Under the pieces are notes generated by a model, which searched no databases, was not told the DNA's origin, and saw only the letters and a list, made by a program, of their open reading frames with translations. Positions 17,741-25,918 of a stretch of 64,000 bases of DNA are shown piece after piece. Numbering within the stretch: position 1 is the first letter of the stretch; each line of letters opens with the position of its first letter. Both the position numbers and the translations under genes were made by a program. Origin of the DNA: JAOUEA01 sp963825685 (GTDB lineage: Bacteria > Actinomycetota > UBA4738 > HRBIN12); NCBI GenBank assembly GCA_963825685.1, contig CAWGUD010000007.1, positions 1 to 64,000 on the forward strand. The letters run 5' to 3'.

Positions 17741-19330
17741 ATGCCCAGACCCGGATTCGTGCTGCAGGTGGACGAGCGGACGCCCCCGCTGCTCGTGCAC
17801 GAGGGCGAGGGCTACCGCATGCAGAAGTTCCCGCTGGGGACGCGGGTCGTCTACCCTCCTGATCCGCTTCCCGGGGTTCGCGACGTGCCGGCCGCCGTGC
17901 GTCACGCGCTGCTGAACCCCGTCGGAGACTCGAAGCCGCTTCCCGAGCTGCTCTTCTCGGGCATGAAGCTCACGATCGCGATCGACGACATCTCGATCCC
18001 GTTGCCGCCGATGCGCACGCCCGACATCCGCCAACCGATCCTCGAGCACGTGATCGAGCTCGCCGCCCGCAAGGGCGTCGAGGACGTCGAGCTGATCATC
18101 GCGACCGCGTTGCACAGGCGCATGACCGGCGCGGAGATCCGCCGCGCGGTCGGCGAGCGCGTGTATCGCTCGTTCTACCCCGAGCGGCTGAAGAACTTCG
18201 ACGCCGAGGACCCTCACGGCCTCACCCACATCGGCATGACCGACGAGGGTGAGGACGTCGAGATCTCCGCGCGCGCCGCCGAGAGCGACCTGATCGTCTA
18301 CGTGAACATCAACCTGGTGGCGATGGACGGTGGCCACAAGTCCGTCGCCGTCGGCCTCGCCGGGTACAAGAGCCTGAAGCATCACCACAACGTGCACACG
18401 ATGCTGCACTCGAAGTCGTACATGGATCCCCGTGAGGGCCACAGCGCGATCAACGACTCGGTGAACCGCATGGGCCGGGTGCTGAAGGACGCGGGGGTCA
18501 AGGTCTTCCAGATCGAGACCACGGTGAACTCCGACACGTTCCCGTCGAACCTCGGCTTCCTCAACAAGCGCGAGTGGGAGTGGAGCGCGGCGGACCAGGG
18601 GCTGATGATGGCCGCGAAGAAGGCCAACGACATGGCGCCGCCGCGAGTTCGCCGCGAGTTCTTCCGTCGGATCGAGGCGCCGTACAAGCTCACGGGCGTC
18701 AACGCCGGCGAGGTCGAGGCGGTGCACGAGCGCACCCTCGCGAACCTGCATCGCCAGCAGCTCGTCGAGGTGCAGGGCCAGGCCGACGTGCTGATCATGG
18801 GCGTGCCCTACCTGGGGCCGTACAACGTGAACTCGATCCTGAACCCGATCCTCGTGCACTGCCTCGGGCTCGGCTACCTGTTCAACATGTACCGCAACAA
18901 GCCGCTCGTGAAGCAGGGCGGCGTGATCATCCTGCACCACCCCGTGCCGTGGGAGTTCCACTCGATCCACCACCCGAGCTACATCGACTTCTTCGAGGAG
19001 GTGCTCGCCGAGACCACCGATCCGAAGACGATCGAGTCGAAGTTCGAGGAGCGCTACGCCACCGATCCGTGGTACGTGCACCTGTACCGGACGAGCAACG
19101 CCTACCACGGCGTGCACCCGTTCTACATGTGGTACTGGGGCGCGCACGGCCGTGACCACGCCGGCGACGTGATCTTCGTGGGCGGGAACCCGTCGAGCGT
19201 CGCGCGTCTGGGGTACCGGCGCGCCGACTCGATGCGTGACGCCCTCGAGATGGCCAAGGACACCGTGGGGTCCTCGCCGACGATCACCTACTTCCACGCG
19301 CCGCCCGTGATGATCGCGGACGTGCGGTGA
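17741..19330 (+). CDS. LarA-like (DUF2088) lactate racemase-family protein
   Basis: 529 residues. The N-terminal DUF2088 region has AIDDISIPLPPMRTPDIR, a catalytic-type histidine in TALHRRMTGAEI, and DGGHKSVAVGLAG, where LarA has the lysine that carries the nickel-pincer nucleotide. The C-terminal half (PYLGPYNVNSILNPILVHCL and FYMWYWGAHGRDHAGDV) is longer than in lactate racemase. There is no larB, larC or larE in the window to make the cofactor, so either these lie elsewhere or the protein binds another ligand. I infer racemase or hydratase-type chemistry on a hydroxy-acyl group; this is not shown. Confidence 0.75.
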   Translation: MPRPGFVLQVDERTPPLLVHEGEGYRMQKFPLGTRVVYPPDPLPGVRDVPAAVRHALLNPVGDSKPLPELLFSGMKLTIAIDDISIPLPPMRTPDIRQPILEHVIELAARKGVEDVELIIATALHRRMTGAEIRRAVGERVYRSFYPERLKNFDAEDPHGLTHIGMTDEGEDVEISARAAESDLIVYVNINLVAMDGGHKSVAVGLAGYKSLKHHHNVHTMLHSKSYMDPREGHSAINDSVNRMGRVLKDAGVKVFQIETTVNSDTFPSNLGFLNKREWEWSAADQGLMMAAKKANDMAPPRVRREFFRRIEAPYKLTGVNAGEVEAVHERTLANLHRQQLVEVQGQADVLIMGVPYLGPYNVNSILNPILVHCLGLGYLFNMYRNKPLVKQGGVIILHHPVPWEFHSIHHPSYIDFFEEVLAETTDPKTIESKFEERYATDPWYVHLYRTSNAYHGVHPFYMWYWGAHGRDHAGDVIFVGGNPSSVARLGYRRADSMRDALEMAKDTVGSSPTITYFHAPPVMIADVR

Positions 19331-19372
19331 GGGGCTGGGCGATGGCGCGCTGAGCATCCGAAGGGGGGGCGC

Positions 19373-20281
19373 ATGGGTCTGCGCGGCGAGCTGAAGACGA
19401 TGGCGGAGGGGTTCCGTTGGGGTCGTCGTCCGATGGTGCCGCGCAGCGCCGAGCCGCACACCCCTCCGCGCGAGGACCCGACCTTCCCGACCGACTGGGC
19501 TCGCACGGGGGCCGGCACGGCGACCCGGCTCGTGATCCTGAACGTGGGTCTCGGTCCGCTGCTGCGCAGCCAGGTCGCGCTGCGCGTGTACGGCCTGGAG
19601 CACCTGCGGGCGCTGGACAGCGGGGTGATCTTCTTCTCGAACCACTCGAGCCACCTCGACGCGACGATCATCATGACCGCCCTGCCCGAGCGATGGCAGG
19701 AGAAGACCGCGGTGGGAGCGGCTCGCGACTACTTCTTCGACGTGTGGTGGCGCGCCGCCTTCACGGCGCTCACCTACGGCGCGTTCCCGATCGACCGCTC
19801 GCGCGGCGCACGCAACGCCGTCACGAAGGCGCGCGAGCTGCTCGACGATGGGTGGAGCCTCGTCGTCTTCCCCGAGGGCACGCGCTCGCCCGACGGGCAC
19901 GCGAAGCGGTTCCGTCACGGCACGGCGCGGTTGTGCATCGAGGCGGGGGTCGGCGCGGTCCCGATCGGCATCCGCGGGGCGTACCAGGCGATGCCGAAGG
20001 GACGCTGGTGGCCACGCGCGGGACGTCCGCCGGTGCGCGTGCGCATCGGAGCGCCGCTGTTCCCGGAGGAAGGCGAGACGCACCAGGCGTTCACCGCGCG
20101 CATGACCCAGGCGGTCGCCGAGCTGCTCGACGAGGACCGCACCACCTGGTGGGAGGCGCTGCAGCGCGCGGAGCGTGGTGAGACGCCGCCCCCGTACGGC
20201 CCGAGCGGCCCCGAGTGGTTGAAGCGCTGGGAGGGCACCCGCCCGATCGAGCGCCGCGGCAGCCGGAAGACCTGGGAGTAG
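19373..20281 (+). CDS. PlsC-type 1-acylglycerol-3-phosphate acyltransferase family protein
   Basis: 302 residues. It has the acyltransferase HX4D motif in FFSNHSSHLDATI, the glycerol-phosphate site VFPEGTRSPDG, and PIGIRGAYQAMPKG. An extra N-terminal 60 residues (GLRGELKTMAEGFRWGRRP) is basic and could associate with the membrane. ATG 19373 follows GAAGGGGGGGC. Enzymes of this family esterify acyl chains on lipid hydroxyls; the acceptor here is unknown. The position between LarA-like and TetR genes ties it to the acyl-reductase cluster. Confidence 0.85.
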   Translation: MGLRGELKTMAEGFRWGRRPMVPRSAEPHTPPREDPTFPTDWARTGAGTATRLVILNVGLGPLLRSQVALRVYGLEHLRALDSGVIFFSNHSSHLDATIIMTALPERWQEKTAVGAARDYFFDVWWRAAFTALTYGAFPIDRSRGARNAVTKARELLDDGWSLVVFPEGTRSPDGHAKRFRHGTARLCIEAGVGAVPIGIRGAYQAMPKGRWWPRAGRPPVRVRIGAPLFPEEGETHQAFTARMTQAVAELLDEDRTTWWEALQRAERGETPPPYGPSGPEWLKRWEGTRPIERRGSRKTWE

Positions 20282-20284
20282 CTC

Positions 20285-20893
20285 GTGCCCCGCACCGGCG
20301 GTGAGCAACGGCGCACCACGATCGTCGCCGAGGCGATCCACCAGTTCGGCCGCGACGGCTACAAGGGCGCGAGCATCGAGAGCATCGCGACCGCGGTCGG
20401 CGTGCGCAAGCAGACGCTGCTGTACTACTTCCCGAACAAGGAGGCGTTGCTCGAGGCGTGCCTGGTGGCCGCCGGGGAACGCCTCGGCGCGACGATCGCC
20501 GCCGCGCTCGAGGGCAAGGAGACCTACTGGGATCGCGCCGAGGCGGTGATCCACGGGGTCTTCGGCCTCGCCGCGGAGTGGCCCGAGTTCCCGATGTTCG
20601 TGCGAGAGGCGGCCCGGCTCGGGCCGACGGCGTTCGACCGATTCGCCGATGTGCTCGACCCTCTGCGCCGCCGAGCGATCGGGTTCCTGCAGGACGGCAT
20701 GGACTCGGGCGAGATCCGCAAGCAGGATCCGGCGATGCTGCTGTTCACGCTGTACACGGCGGTCGTCGGCTCGCTCACCGAGGCGAGCGTGCTGAACGCC
20801 GTGGTCGGGTCCGACACGGGCCAGGCGTCGTTGCGCCGCCGCGAGCGTGAGGTGCTCCTCTTCGTGCGCGCCGCGCTGCGTCCGACCGACTGA
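20285..20893 (+). CDS. TetR/AcrR family transcriptional regulator
   Basis: 202 residues; the N-terminal HTH is typical: TIVAEAIHQFGRDGYKGASIESIATAVGVRKQ and LYYFPNKEALLEA. The C-terminal ligand domain (VFGLAAEWPEFPMFVREAARLG) is helical and likely binds a hydrophobic effector such as acyl-CoA, by family precedent. GTG start 20285 lies 3 bp after the acyltransferase stop, so it is the last gene of the cluster. The palindrome at 14122-14143 is its most likely operator. Confidence 0.88.
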   Translation: MPRTGGEQRRTTIVAEAIHQFGRDGYKGASIESIATAVGVRKQTLLYYFPNKEALLEACLVAAGERLGATIAAALEGKETYWDRAEAVIHGVFGLAAEWPEFPMFVREAARLGPTAFDRFADVLDPLRRRAIGFLQDGMDSGEIRKQDPAMLLFTLYTAVVGSLTEASVLNAVVGSDTGQASLRRREREVLLFVRAALRPTD

Positions 20894-20919
20894 CCTCTCC
20901 GATTGCCGGGCGGGCCTGC

Positions 20920-23900
20920 GTGTCGCAGGATGCGAGCGTGGACATCCGGGACGAGCGCCGCGACGTGACCGCCCTGTTCGCCGACCTCGTCGGCTCGACG
21001 GCTCTCGGTGAGCGGCTCGACCCCGAGGAGCTCAAGCTCGTGGTCGGCGATGCCGTCGCTCGCATGGTGATGGCGGTCGAGGCGTTCGGGGGCACCGTGA
21101 AGGACCTCGCCGGCGACGGCGTCCTCGCGCTCTTCGGCGCGCCGACCGCGCATGAGGACGACGCCGAGCGCGCGGTCCGCGCGGGCCTGCGCATCGTCGA
21201 CGACATCGCCACGTTCGGGAGAGAGGTCGCCGAAGGGTGGGGCGTCGACGCCCTCAACGTGCGGGTCGGCATCAACACGGGGCCCGTCATCACGGGGGCG
21301 ATCGGCGCCGGCGACCGGGTCGAGTTCGCGGCGCTCGGCGACGCGGTGAACGTGGCCGCCCGTCTGCAGTCGCACGCCCACCCAGGCTCCGTGCTCGTCG
21401 GACAGGCGACGCAGCAGGTCGTCGCCGATCGGTTCGCGTGGAGCGCGGACCGTGCGTTCGAGCTGAAGGGGAAGTCGGAGCCCGTGACCGCGTTCACCGT
21501 CGAGGGTGTCGCCGACGGCACCCGCGTCCGCACCGACCCGGGCGTGGGGCCGCGCATGATCGGGCGCGACCTCGAGCTCGCGCGTCTGCGGACGGCGGTC
21601 GAGGGGGTCGCCGCCGGAGCCGGTGGGGTCGTGTTCGTCACGGGCGAGCCGGGGATCGGCAAGACCCGGATGGTCCACGAGCTCCGTCGGGCGTTCGGCG
21701 CCGAGACCCCCGAGCACGGGCGCTCGCTGTGGCTGGAGGGCCGCTGCGTGAGCTACGGGGGCTCGATCCCGTACTGGCCGTTCCGCGACCTGCTGCGGTC
21801 GTGGCTCGGGGTCGGCGACGACGAGCCCGAGCTGCGCGTGCGTGTCGCGCTCCGCCGCCAGGTCGACCGCCTCACCGGCCTGCATCCGGACGAGCTCGTC
21901 CCGTACCTGTCCGCCCTGCTCGGGCTCTCGCCGGCGCCCGGGGAGGCCGGGCGGCTCGAGGAGCTGTCACCGGAGGCGCTGCAGTACCGAACGTTCGAGG
22001 TCGTCCGCGCGACGCTGCGCCGACTCGCGGAGGACGGCCCCGTCGCCGTCGCGCTCGAGGACCTGCATTGGGCGGATGCGACCTCGATCCAGCTGCTGCA
22101 GGAGCTGATCACCGACACCGAGACCGGCGCCCTGCTCGTCGTGTGCACGCTCCGTCCGGAACGCGACCACGGCGCCTGGCGGCTGAAGGAGGACGTCGCC
22201 CGCACGCTGCCGCACCGCTTCCACGAGGTGGAGCTCGAGGCGCTGTCGGGCGACGCCGGGCGGGAGCTGCTCACCGCGCTCGTCGGACGAGACACGCTCC
22301 CTGGCCAGGTGGAGCGTCAGATCCTGGAGCCGGCCGAGGGGAACCCGTTCTTCCTCGAGGAGCTGGTCCGATCGATGGTCGATGCGGGCGCGCTCGTCGC
22401 CGAGGGTGACGGATGGCGGTTCGACCACGCGGTCGACCTGCAGGTGCCTCCGACCGTCGAGAAGGTGATCTTGGCTCGGATCGACCGACTGCCACCGGCG
22501 TCCTACGAGGCCGTCGTGTCGGCCTCGGTGATCGGGCGGTCCTTCAGCCTGCCGTTGCTGCAGGCGGTCGCGACCGGCGACGACGTCCGCGCGGCTCTCG
22601 GCGAACTGATGCGTGTCGACCTCGTGCGCGAGGGCCGGCGATGGCCGGACCCCGAGTACCGCTTCACGCACGCCCTGATCCAGGAGACGGCCTACCGCAC
22701 GCTCGTCGCGGACGATCGATCCAGGCTCCATCGCAGGGCGGCCGCATGGCTGGAGCAGCACCATGCGGGCAGGGAAGCCGACGTCGCCGGCCTGCTCGCC
22801 CACCACTGGCTCGGGGCCGAGGACGAGGACCAGGCCGTGCGGTACCTCACCGTCGCGGGTGATCGGGCGCGCCAGGACTACGCCCTCGACGAGGCGATCG
22901 CGTACTACCGGGAGCTGTTGCCCTTGCTCGATCGCCGCGGCGAGCGCCAGGAGAGCGCACTCGTGCTCTTCAAGCTCGCGCTGGCCCTGCACATGTCGTT
23001 GCGCTTCGCGGAGGCCAACGACACGTACCAGCGTGCGTTCGTCCATTGGACCCCCCCGCCGGTGCCGGAACGGGTCCCCCAGGCGCACCTGCGGGTGGCA
23101 TCGAGCTTCCTCCCCGACGACGCCGACCCACGCTCGGCGATCGCGTGGCCGAACATCCAGCTCTGCATGCAGCTGTTCGACCGGCTCGTGGAGCAGTGGC
23201 CGGAGCGCACGATCGTGCCGTCGCTCGCCGAGCGCTGGGAGATCGCCGACGACGGCCTGCGATACGTCTTCCACCTGCGCGAGGGACTCACGTGGTCCGA
23301 CGGTCGGCCGCTCACGGCACACGACGTGGAGTTCGGCATCAAGCGGGTGCTGAACCCTGAGGCGCCGGGCTCATCGGTCGCGATCTACTTCGTGTTGGAG
23401 GGCGGTCAGGAGTACTACCTCGGTGAGCAGCCCGACGCGTCGGCGGTCGGCGTGCGGGCGCTCGACGACCGCACCGTCGAGTTCCGCCTCGCCGCCCCCG
23501 CGCCGTACTTCATGAGCGTGATGAATCGGCCCGACGGCGGACCGCAACCCCGGCACGCGATCGAGGCGTCGGGCGATGGCTGGACGGAGCCGGGGAAGCA
23601 GGTCGTCTCCGGCGCGTTCCGCGTGACGGCACGCGATGGCGGCGGTCTCGTGCTCGAGCGACGGCCGGACGCCGCCGCCCCGCGCGTCGGCAACGTCGCT
23701 CGGGTCGAGTACCGGGCATCCCGCATCGCCGACGCCCTCGGTCCCTACGACCGCGGCGAGCTGGACATGATCACCGCCCGCTACACGCCGCGGCTCGCCG
23801 ACCTCGTGGAACGCCATCTGCCCGACGCGAAGGTGGGCCAGGCCGGGTGGTCCGGCTACCTCGCGTTCGATCACACGACCACGATCGGATCGAACCTCGA

Positions 23901-24558
23901 GCTGCGGCGTGCGCTCGCGCACGCGATCGATCGCGATGCGCTCGCCGCCGCGATGCCCGCCAACATGGTGGTGGCGACGGGTGGGATCGTGCCGCCGGCC
24001 CTGCAGGGACACACCCCCGAGATCTCGCTGCGGTACGACGCCGACGAGGCCAGGGCCTGCCTCGCTCGTTCGGGACACGCCGGCCCGCTCTCGATCGCGG
24101 GGCTCGACGACGACGAGCCGATCCTCGACCCGGTCGTGGACGGCTGGCGTTCCGTCCTCGGTCTTCAGGTCGACCGGGTCGAGTGGTCGCTCGACGACAT
24201 CGCGACGATGGATGCCCCCAGCGAGCAGTCGCCGATCTACTTCACCGGATGGCTGCCGGGGTACGCCGACCCTGAGTACTTCCTGCGGCTGTTGTTCCAC
24301 TCCCAGAGCCGCACGAACGAGGGTGGTTTCGACCACCCACCGTTCGACGAGCTGATCGAACGGGCCCGTCAGGAACGCAGTGACCGCGGGCGCCTGGCGC
24401 TCTTCCACGACGCCGATCGCATGGCCGTCGTCGACCGCGTCGCGGTGATCCCGCTCGTGTACGGCCGGAGCCTCGCGGTGCTCAAGCCGTTCGTGCACGG
24501 GTGGTGGGAGTTCGGCAAGACGTCGGCGAACTTCGCCGACCTCATCGTCGATCCGTAG
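20920..24558 (+). CDS. class III nucleotidyl cyclase - AAA ATPase - helical repeat - solute-binding (SBP_bac_5) fusion
   Basis: A single uninterrupted 1212-residue frame. Residues about 10-190 are a class III cyclase: metal Asp in ALFADLVGST and KDLAGDGVLALFG, and the catalytic Asn/Arg in DAVNVAARLQ. Residues 212-600 are an AAA/STAND-like ATPase (GEPGIGKT at about 241; VALEDLHWAD at about 376). Residues 640-715 look like TPR-type helices. From about 720 to the end is a family-5 peptide-binding protein (WPNIQLCMQLFDRLVEQWP, YVFHLREGLTWSDGRPLTAH, YFTGWLPGYADPEYFLRL). There is no signal peptide or membrane segment, so the binding domain should be cytoplasmic. GTG 20938 with GCAGGA upstream is an alternative start. 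I infer a ligand-gated cAMP or cGMP producer. Confidence 0.88.
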   Translation: MSQDASVDIRDERRDVTALFADLVGSTALGERLDPEELKLVVGDAVARMVMAVEAFGGTVKDLAGDGVLALFGAPTAHEDDAERAVRAGLRIVDDIATFGREVAEGWGVDALNVRVGINTGPVITGAIGAGDRVEFAALGDAVNVAARLQSHAHPGSVLVGQATQQVVADRFAWSADRAFELKGKSEPVTAFTVEGVADGTRVRTDPGVGPRMIGRDLELARLRTAVEGVAAGAGGVVFVTGEPGIGKTRMVHELRRAFGAETPEHGRSLWLEGRCVSYGGSIPYWPFRDLLRSWLGVGDDEPELRVRVALRRQVDRLTGLHPDELVPYLSALLGLSPAPGEAGRLEELSPEALQYRTFEVVRATLRRLAEDGPVAVALEDLHWADATSIQLLQELITDTETGALLVVCTLRPERDHGAWRLKEDVARTLPHRFHEVELEALSGDAGRELLTALVGRDTLPGQVERQILEPAEGNPFFLEELVRSMVDAGALVAEGDGWRFDHAVDLQVPPTVEKVILARIDRLPPASYEAVVSASVIGRSFSLPLLQAVATGDDVRAALGELMRVDLVREGRRWPDPEYRFTHALIQETAYRTLVADDRSRLHRRAAAWLEQHHAGREADVAGLLAHHWLGAEDEDQAVRYLTVAGDRARQDYALDEAIAYYRELLPLLDRRGERQESALVLFKLALALHMSLRFAEANDTYQRAFVHWTPPPVPERVPQAHLRVASSFLPDDADPRSAIAWPNIQLCMQLFDRLVEQWPERTIVPSLAERWEIADDGLRYVFHLREGLTWSDGRPLTAHDVEFGIKRVLNPEAPGSSVAIYFVLEGGQEYYLGEQPDASAVGVRALDDRTVEFRLAAPAPYFMSVMNRPDGGPQPRHAIEASGDGWTEPGKQVVSGAFRVTARDGGGLVLERRPDAAAPRVGNVARVEYRASRIADALGPYDRGELDMITARYTPRLADLVERHLPDAKVGQAGWSGYLAFDHTTTIGSNLELRRALAHAIDRDALAAAMPANMVVATGGIVPPALQGHTPEISLRYDADEARACLARSGHAGPLSIAGLDDDEPILDPVVDGWRSVLGLQVDRVEWSLDDIATMDAPSEQSPIYFTGWLPGYADPEYFLRLLFHSQSRTNEGGFDHPPFDELIERARQERSDRGRLALFHDADRMAVVDRVAVIPLVYGRSLAVLKPFVHGWWEFGKTSANFADLIVDP

Positions 24559-24571
24559 CCTCGACCGGGGT

Positions 24572-25252
24572 TCAGTCGACCGACGGGAACGCGTCGTCGG
24601 CGAAGGAACGCAGCACGTGCTCGGCGCCCGCCTCCCGCAGGTGGTCGACCGAGTACTCCCCGGTCGCGACGCCGACCGCGATCGTGCCCGCGCCGTGCGC
24701 CGCCTCGATGTCGCGGGGCGTGTCGCCCACGACGATCACCTCGGCCGGGTCGATCGCGTGGCCCGAGAGGGCCTCGGCGCGCGCGATCGCCGCCTTGGTG
24801 AGGTCGCTGCGCACCGACGAGTCGCTGCCGTACCCACCGAACAGGAAGAACCGCCCCAGCCGGGCGCGTGAGATCTTGATGTGCGCGGCGCCCTCGATGT
24901 TCCCCGTCACGAGCCCGAGGAGCGTGTCGGCGTCGACGAGACGCTCGAGCAGGTCGTGCACGCCGGGCATCACGCGGTATCCGGGCGACTCGTGGACCTC
25001 GACCGGCAGCCGAAGCACGTAGCGCATCATCAGCCGGATCACCTCGTCGGTCGTGGGCTCGCGCCCCATCGTGCCCTCGAACGTCTCCCGCGCCACGACC
25101 GGGTCGGTCATGCCGACCTCGCTGAACCTGCGGATATCGCCGTCGACCCCGAACGCCTCTCGGAACGCGTACGACCAGCTGCGACCACCGGCCCCGCCGG
25201 TGTCGATCAGCGTGCCGTCGACATCGAAGAGCACGACCCGTCGCTGGGCCAT
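24572..25252 (-). CDS. HAD-superfamily phosphatase, phosphoglycolate phosphatase-like
   Basis: 226 residues with all four HAD motifs: VVLFDVDGTLIDTGG, LLGLVTGN (motif II Thr), the lysine of SDLTKAAIARAEA and VIVVGDTPRDIEAAHGAG. The cap is the helical C1 type. Family members dephosphorylate phosphoglycolate, pyrophosphate or sugar phosphates. It is the last gene of the minus-strand gnd-pgi-zwf run, which makes a sugar phosphate substrate plausible but not proven. It lies 3 bp after the cyclase-family gene. Confidence 0.85.
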   Translation of the reverse strand: MAQRRVVLFDVDGTLIDTGGAGGRSWSYAFREAFGVDGDIRRFSEVGMTDPVVARETFEGTMGREPTTDEVIRLMMRYVLRLPVEVHESPGYRVMPGVHDLLERLVDADTLLGLVTGNIEGAAHIKISRARLGRFFLFGGYGSDSSVRSDLTKAAIARAEALSGHAIDPAEVIVVGDTPRDIEAAHGAGTIAVGVATGEYSVDHLREAGAEHVLRSFADDAFPSVD

Positions 25253-25255
25253 CGC

Positions 25256-25918
25256 TCAACGCCTCCGCAGCGCCGCGCGCGCCGGCCCGCCGTCGCCGTC
25301 GACGAGTCGCAGTGGCATCACGACCAGGTCGTGCTCGCCCTGCTCGACGTGGCCGAGGTCGAGGCCCTCGACGATCACGACGTCGTTCGAGAGCAGGGTC
25401 ACGTGCGTGGGGTGTCCCTCGGAGCCACGGCCTTCGATGCCGAGGAAGTCGATGCCGACCAGCCTCAGTCCGTGTTCGACGAGCCAGCGCGCGCCGTCGC
25501 CGCTCACGCTCACGTACGCCTCGGGGAACTCCGACGGCATCGAGCGCCACAGCTCGGAGTTGTCGGTGCGCAGCAGGAGGCGCTCGGTGCCGGCCGGCAC
25601 GTCGAGCGCGTCGAGGTCGTCGGCACCGAGCGCGCCACCGCGGCCGGTCGCGTCGGCGACCCAGCAGGGACCGATCAACACGTCGAGCGGCACGCGGTCG
25701 ACGCCGGCCGCTCCCTCGACGAAATGCACCGGCGGGTCGACGTGGGTGCCTGAGTGGGTGCCGAGGTGCAGCTCGCTGACGTTCGCGCCGTCGCCCGAGG
25801 CGATGCGCTGGTTCGGGAGCAGCTCCACGGGAGGGTTCCCCGGCCACGTCAGCAGCGTGGGCGAGATCGGCAGGGAGACATCGATCCATCCCGTGGGCGC
25901 GCCGCGCGAGTCGCTCAC
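25256..25918 (-). CDS. cyclase family protein (kynurenine formamidase-like metal hydrolase)
   Basis: 220 residues. The metal-binding signature is LHLGTHSGTHVDPPVHF (HxGTHxDxPxH), and a C-terminal acidic motif follows (LVGIDFLGIEG). Members of this family hydrolyse formamides or isatin, or act as actinorhodin-type cyclases. The GTG at 25918 overlaps the zwf stop by GTGA. There are no kynurenine pathway genes near, so I would not call it KynB. Confidence 0.85.
   Translation of the reverse strand: MSDSRGAPTGWIDVSLPISPTLLTWPGNPPVELLPNQRIASGDGANVSELHLGTHSGTHVDPPVHFVEGAAGVDRVPLDVLIGPCWVADATGRGGALGADDLDALDVPAGTERLLLRTDNSELWRSMPSEFPEAYVSVSGDGARWLVEHGLRLVGIDFLGIEGRGSEGHPTHVTLLSNDVVIVEGLDLGHVEQGEHDLVVMPLRLVDGDGGPARAALRRR

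Noticed and set aside
16709..20554. A 1281-codon open frame on the minus strand
   Set aside because: It is the mirror of the GC-rich coding genes on the plus strand; its protein is low-complexity Arg/His/Val with no domain.
22840..23100. Cyclase-SBP fusion as an artefact of two adjacent genes joined by a lost stop
   Set aside because: The frame is continuous with normal codon usage, helical linker residues fill the gap, and there is no ribosome site, start or signal peptide before the SBP part. Read data should still confirm it.
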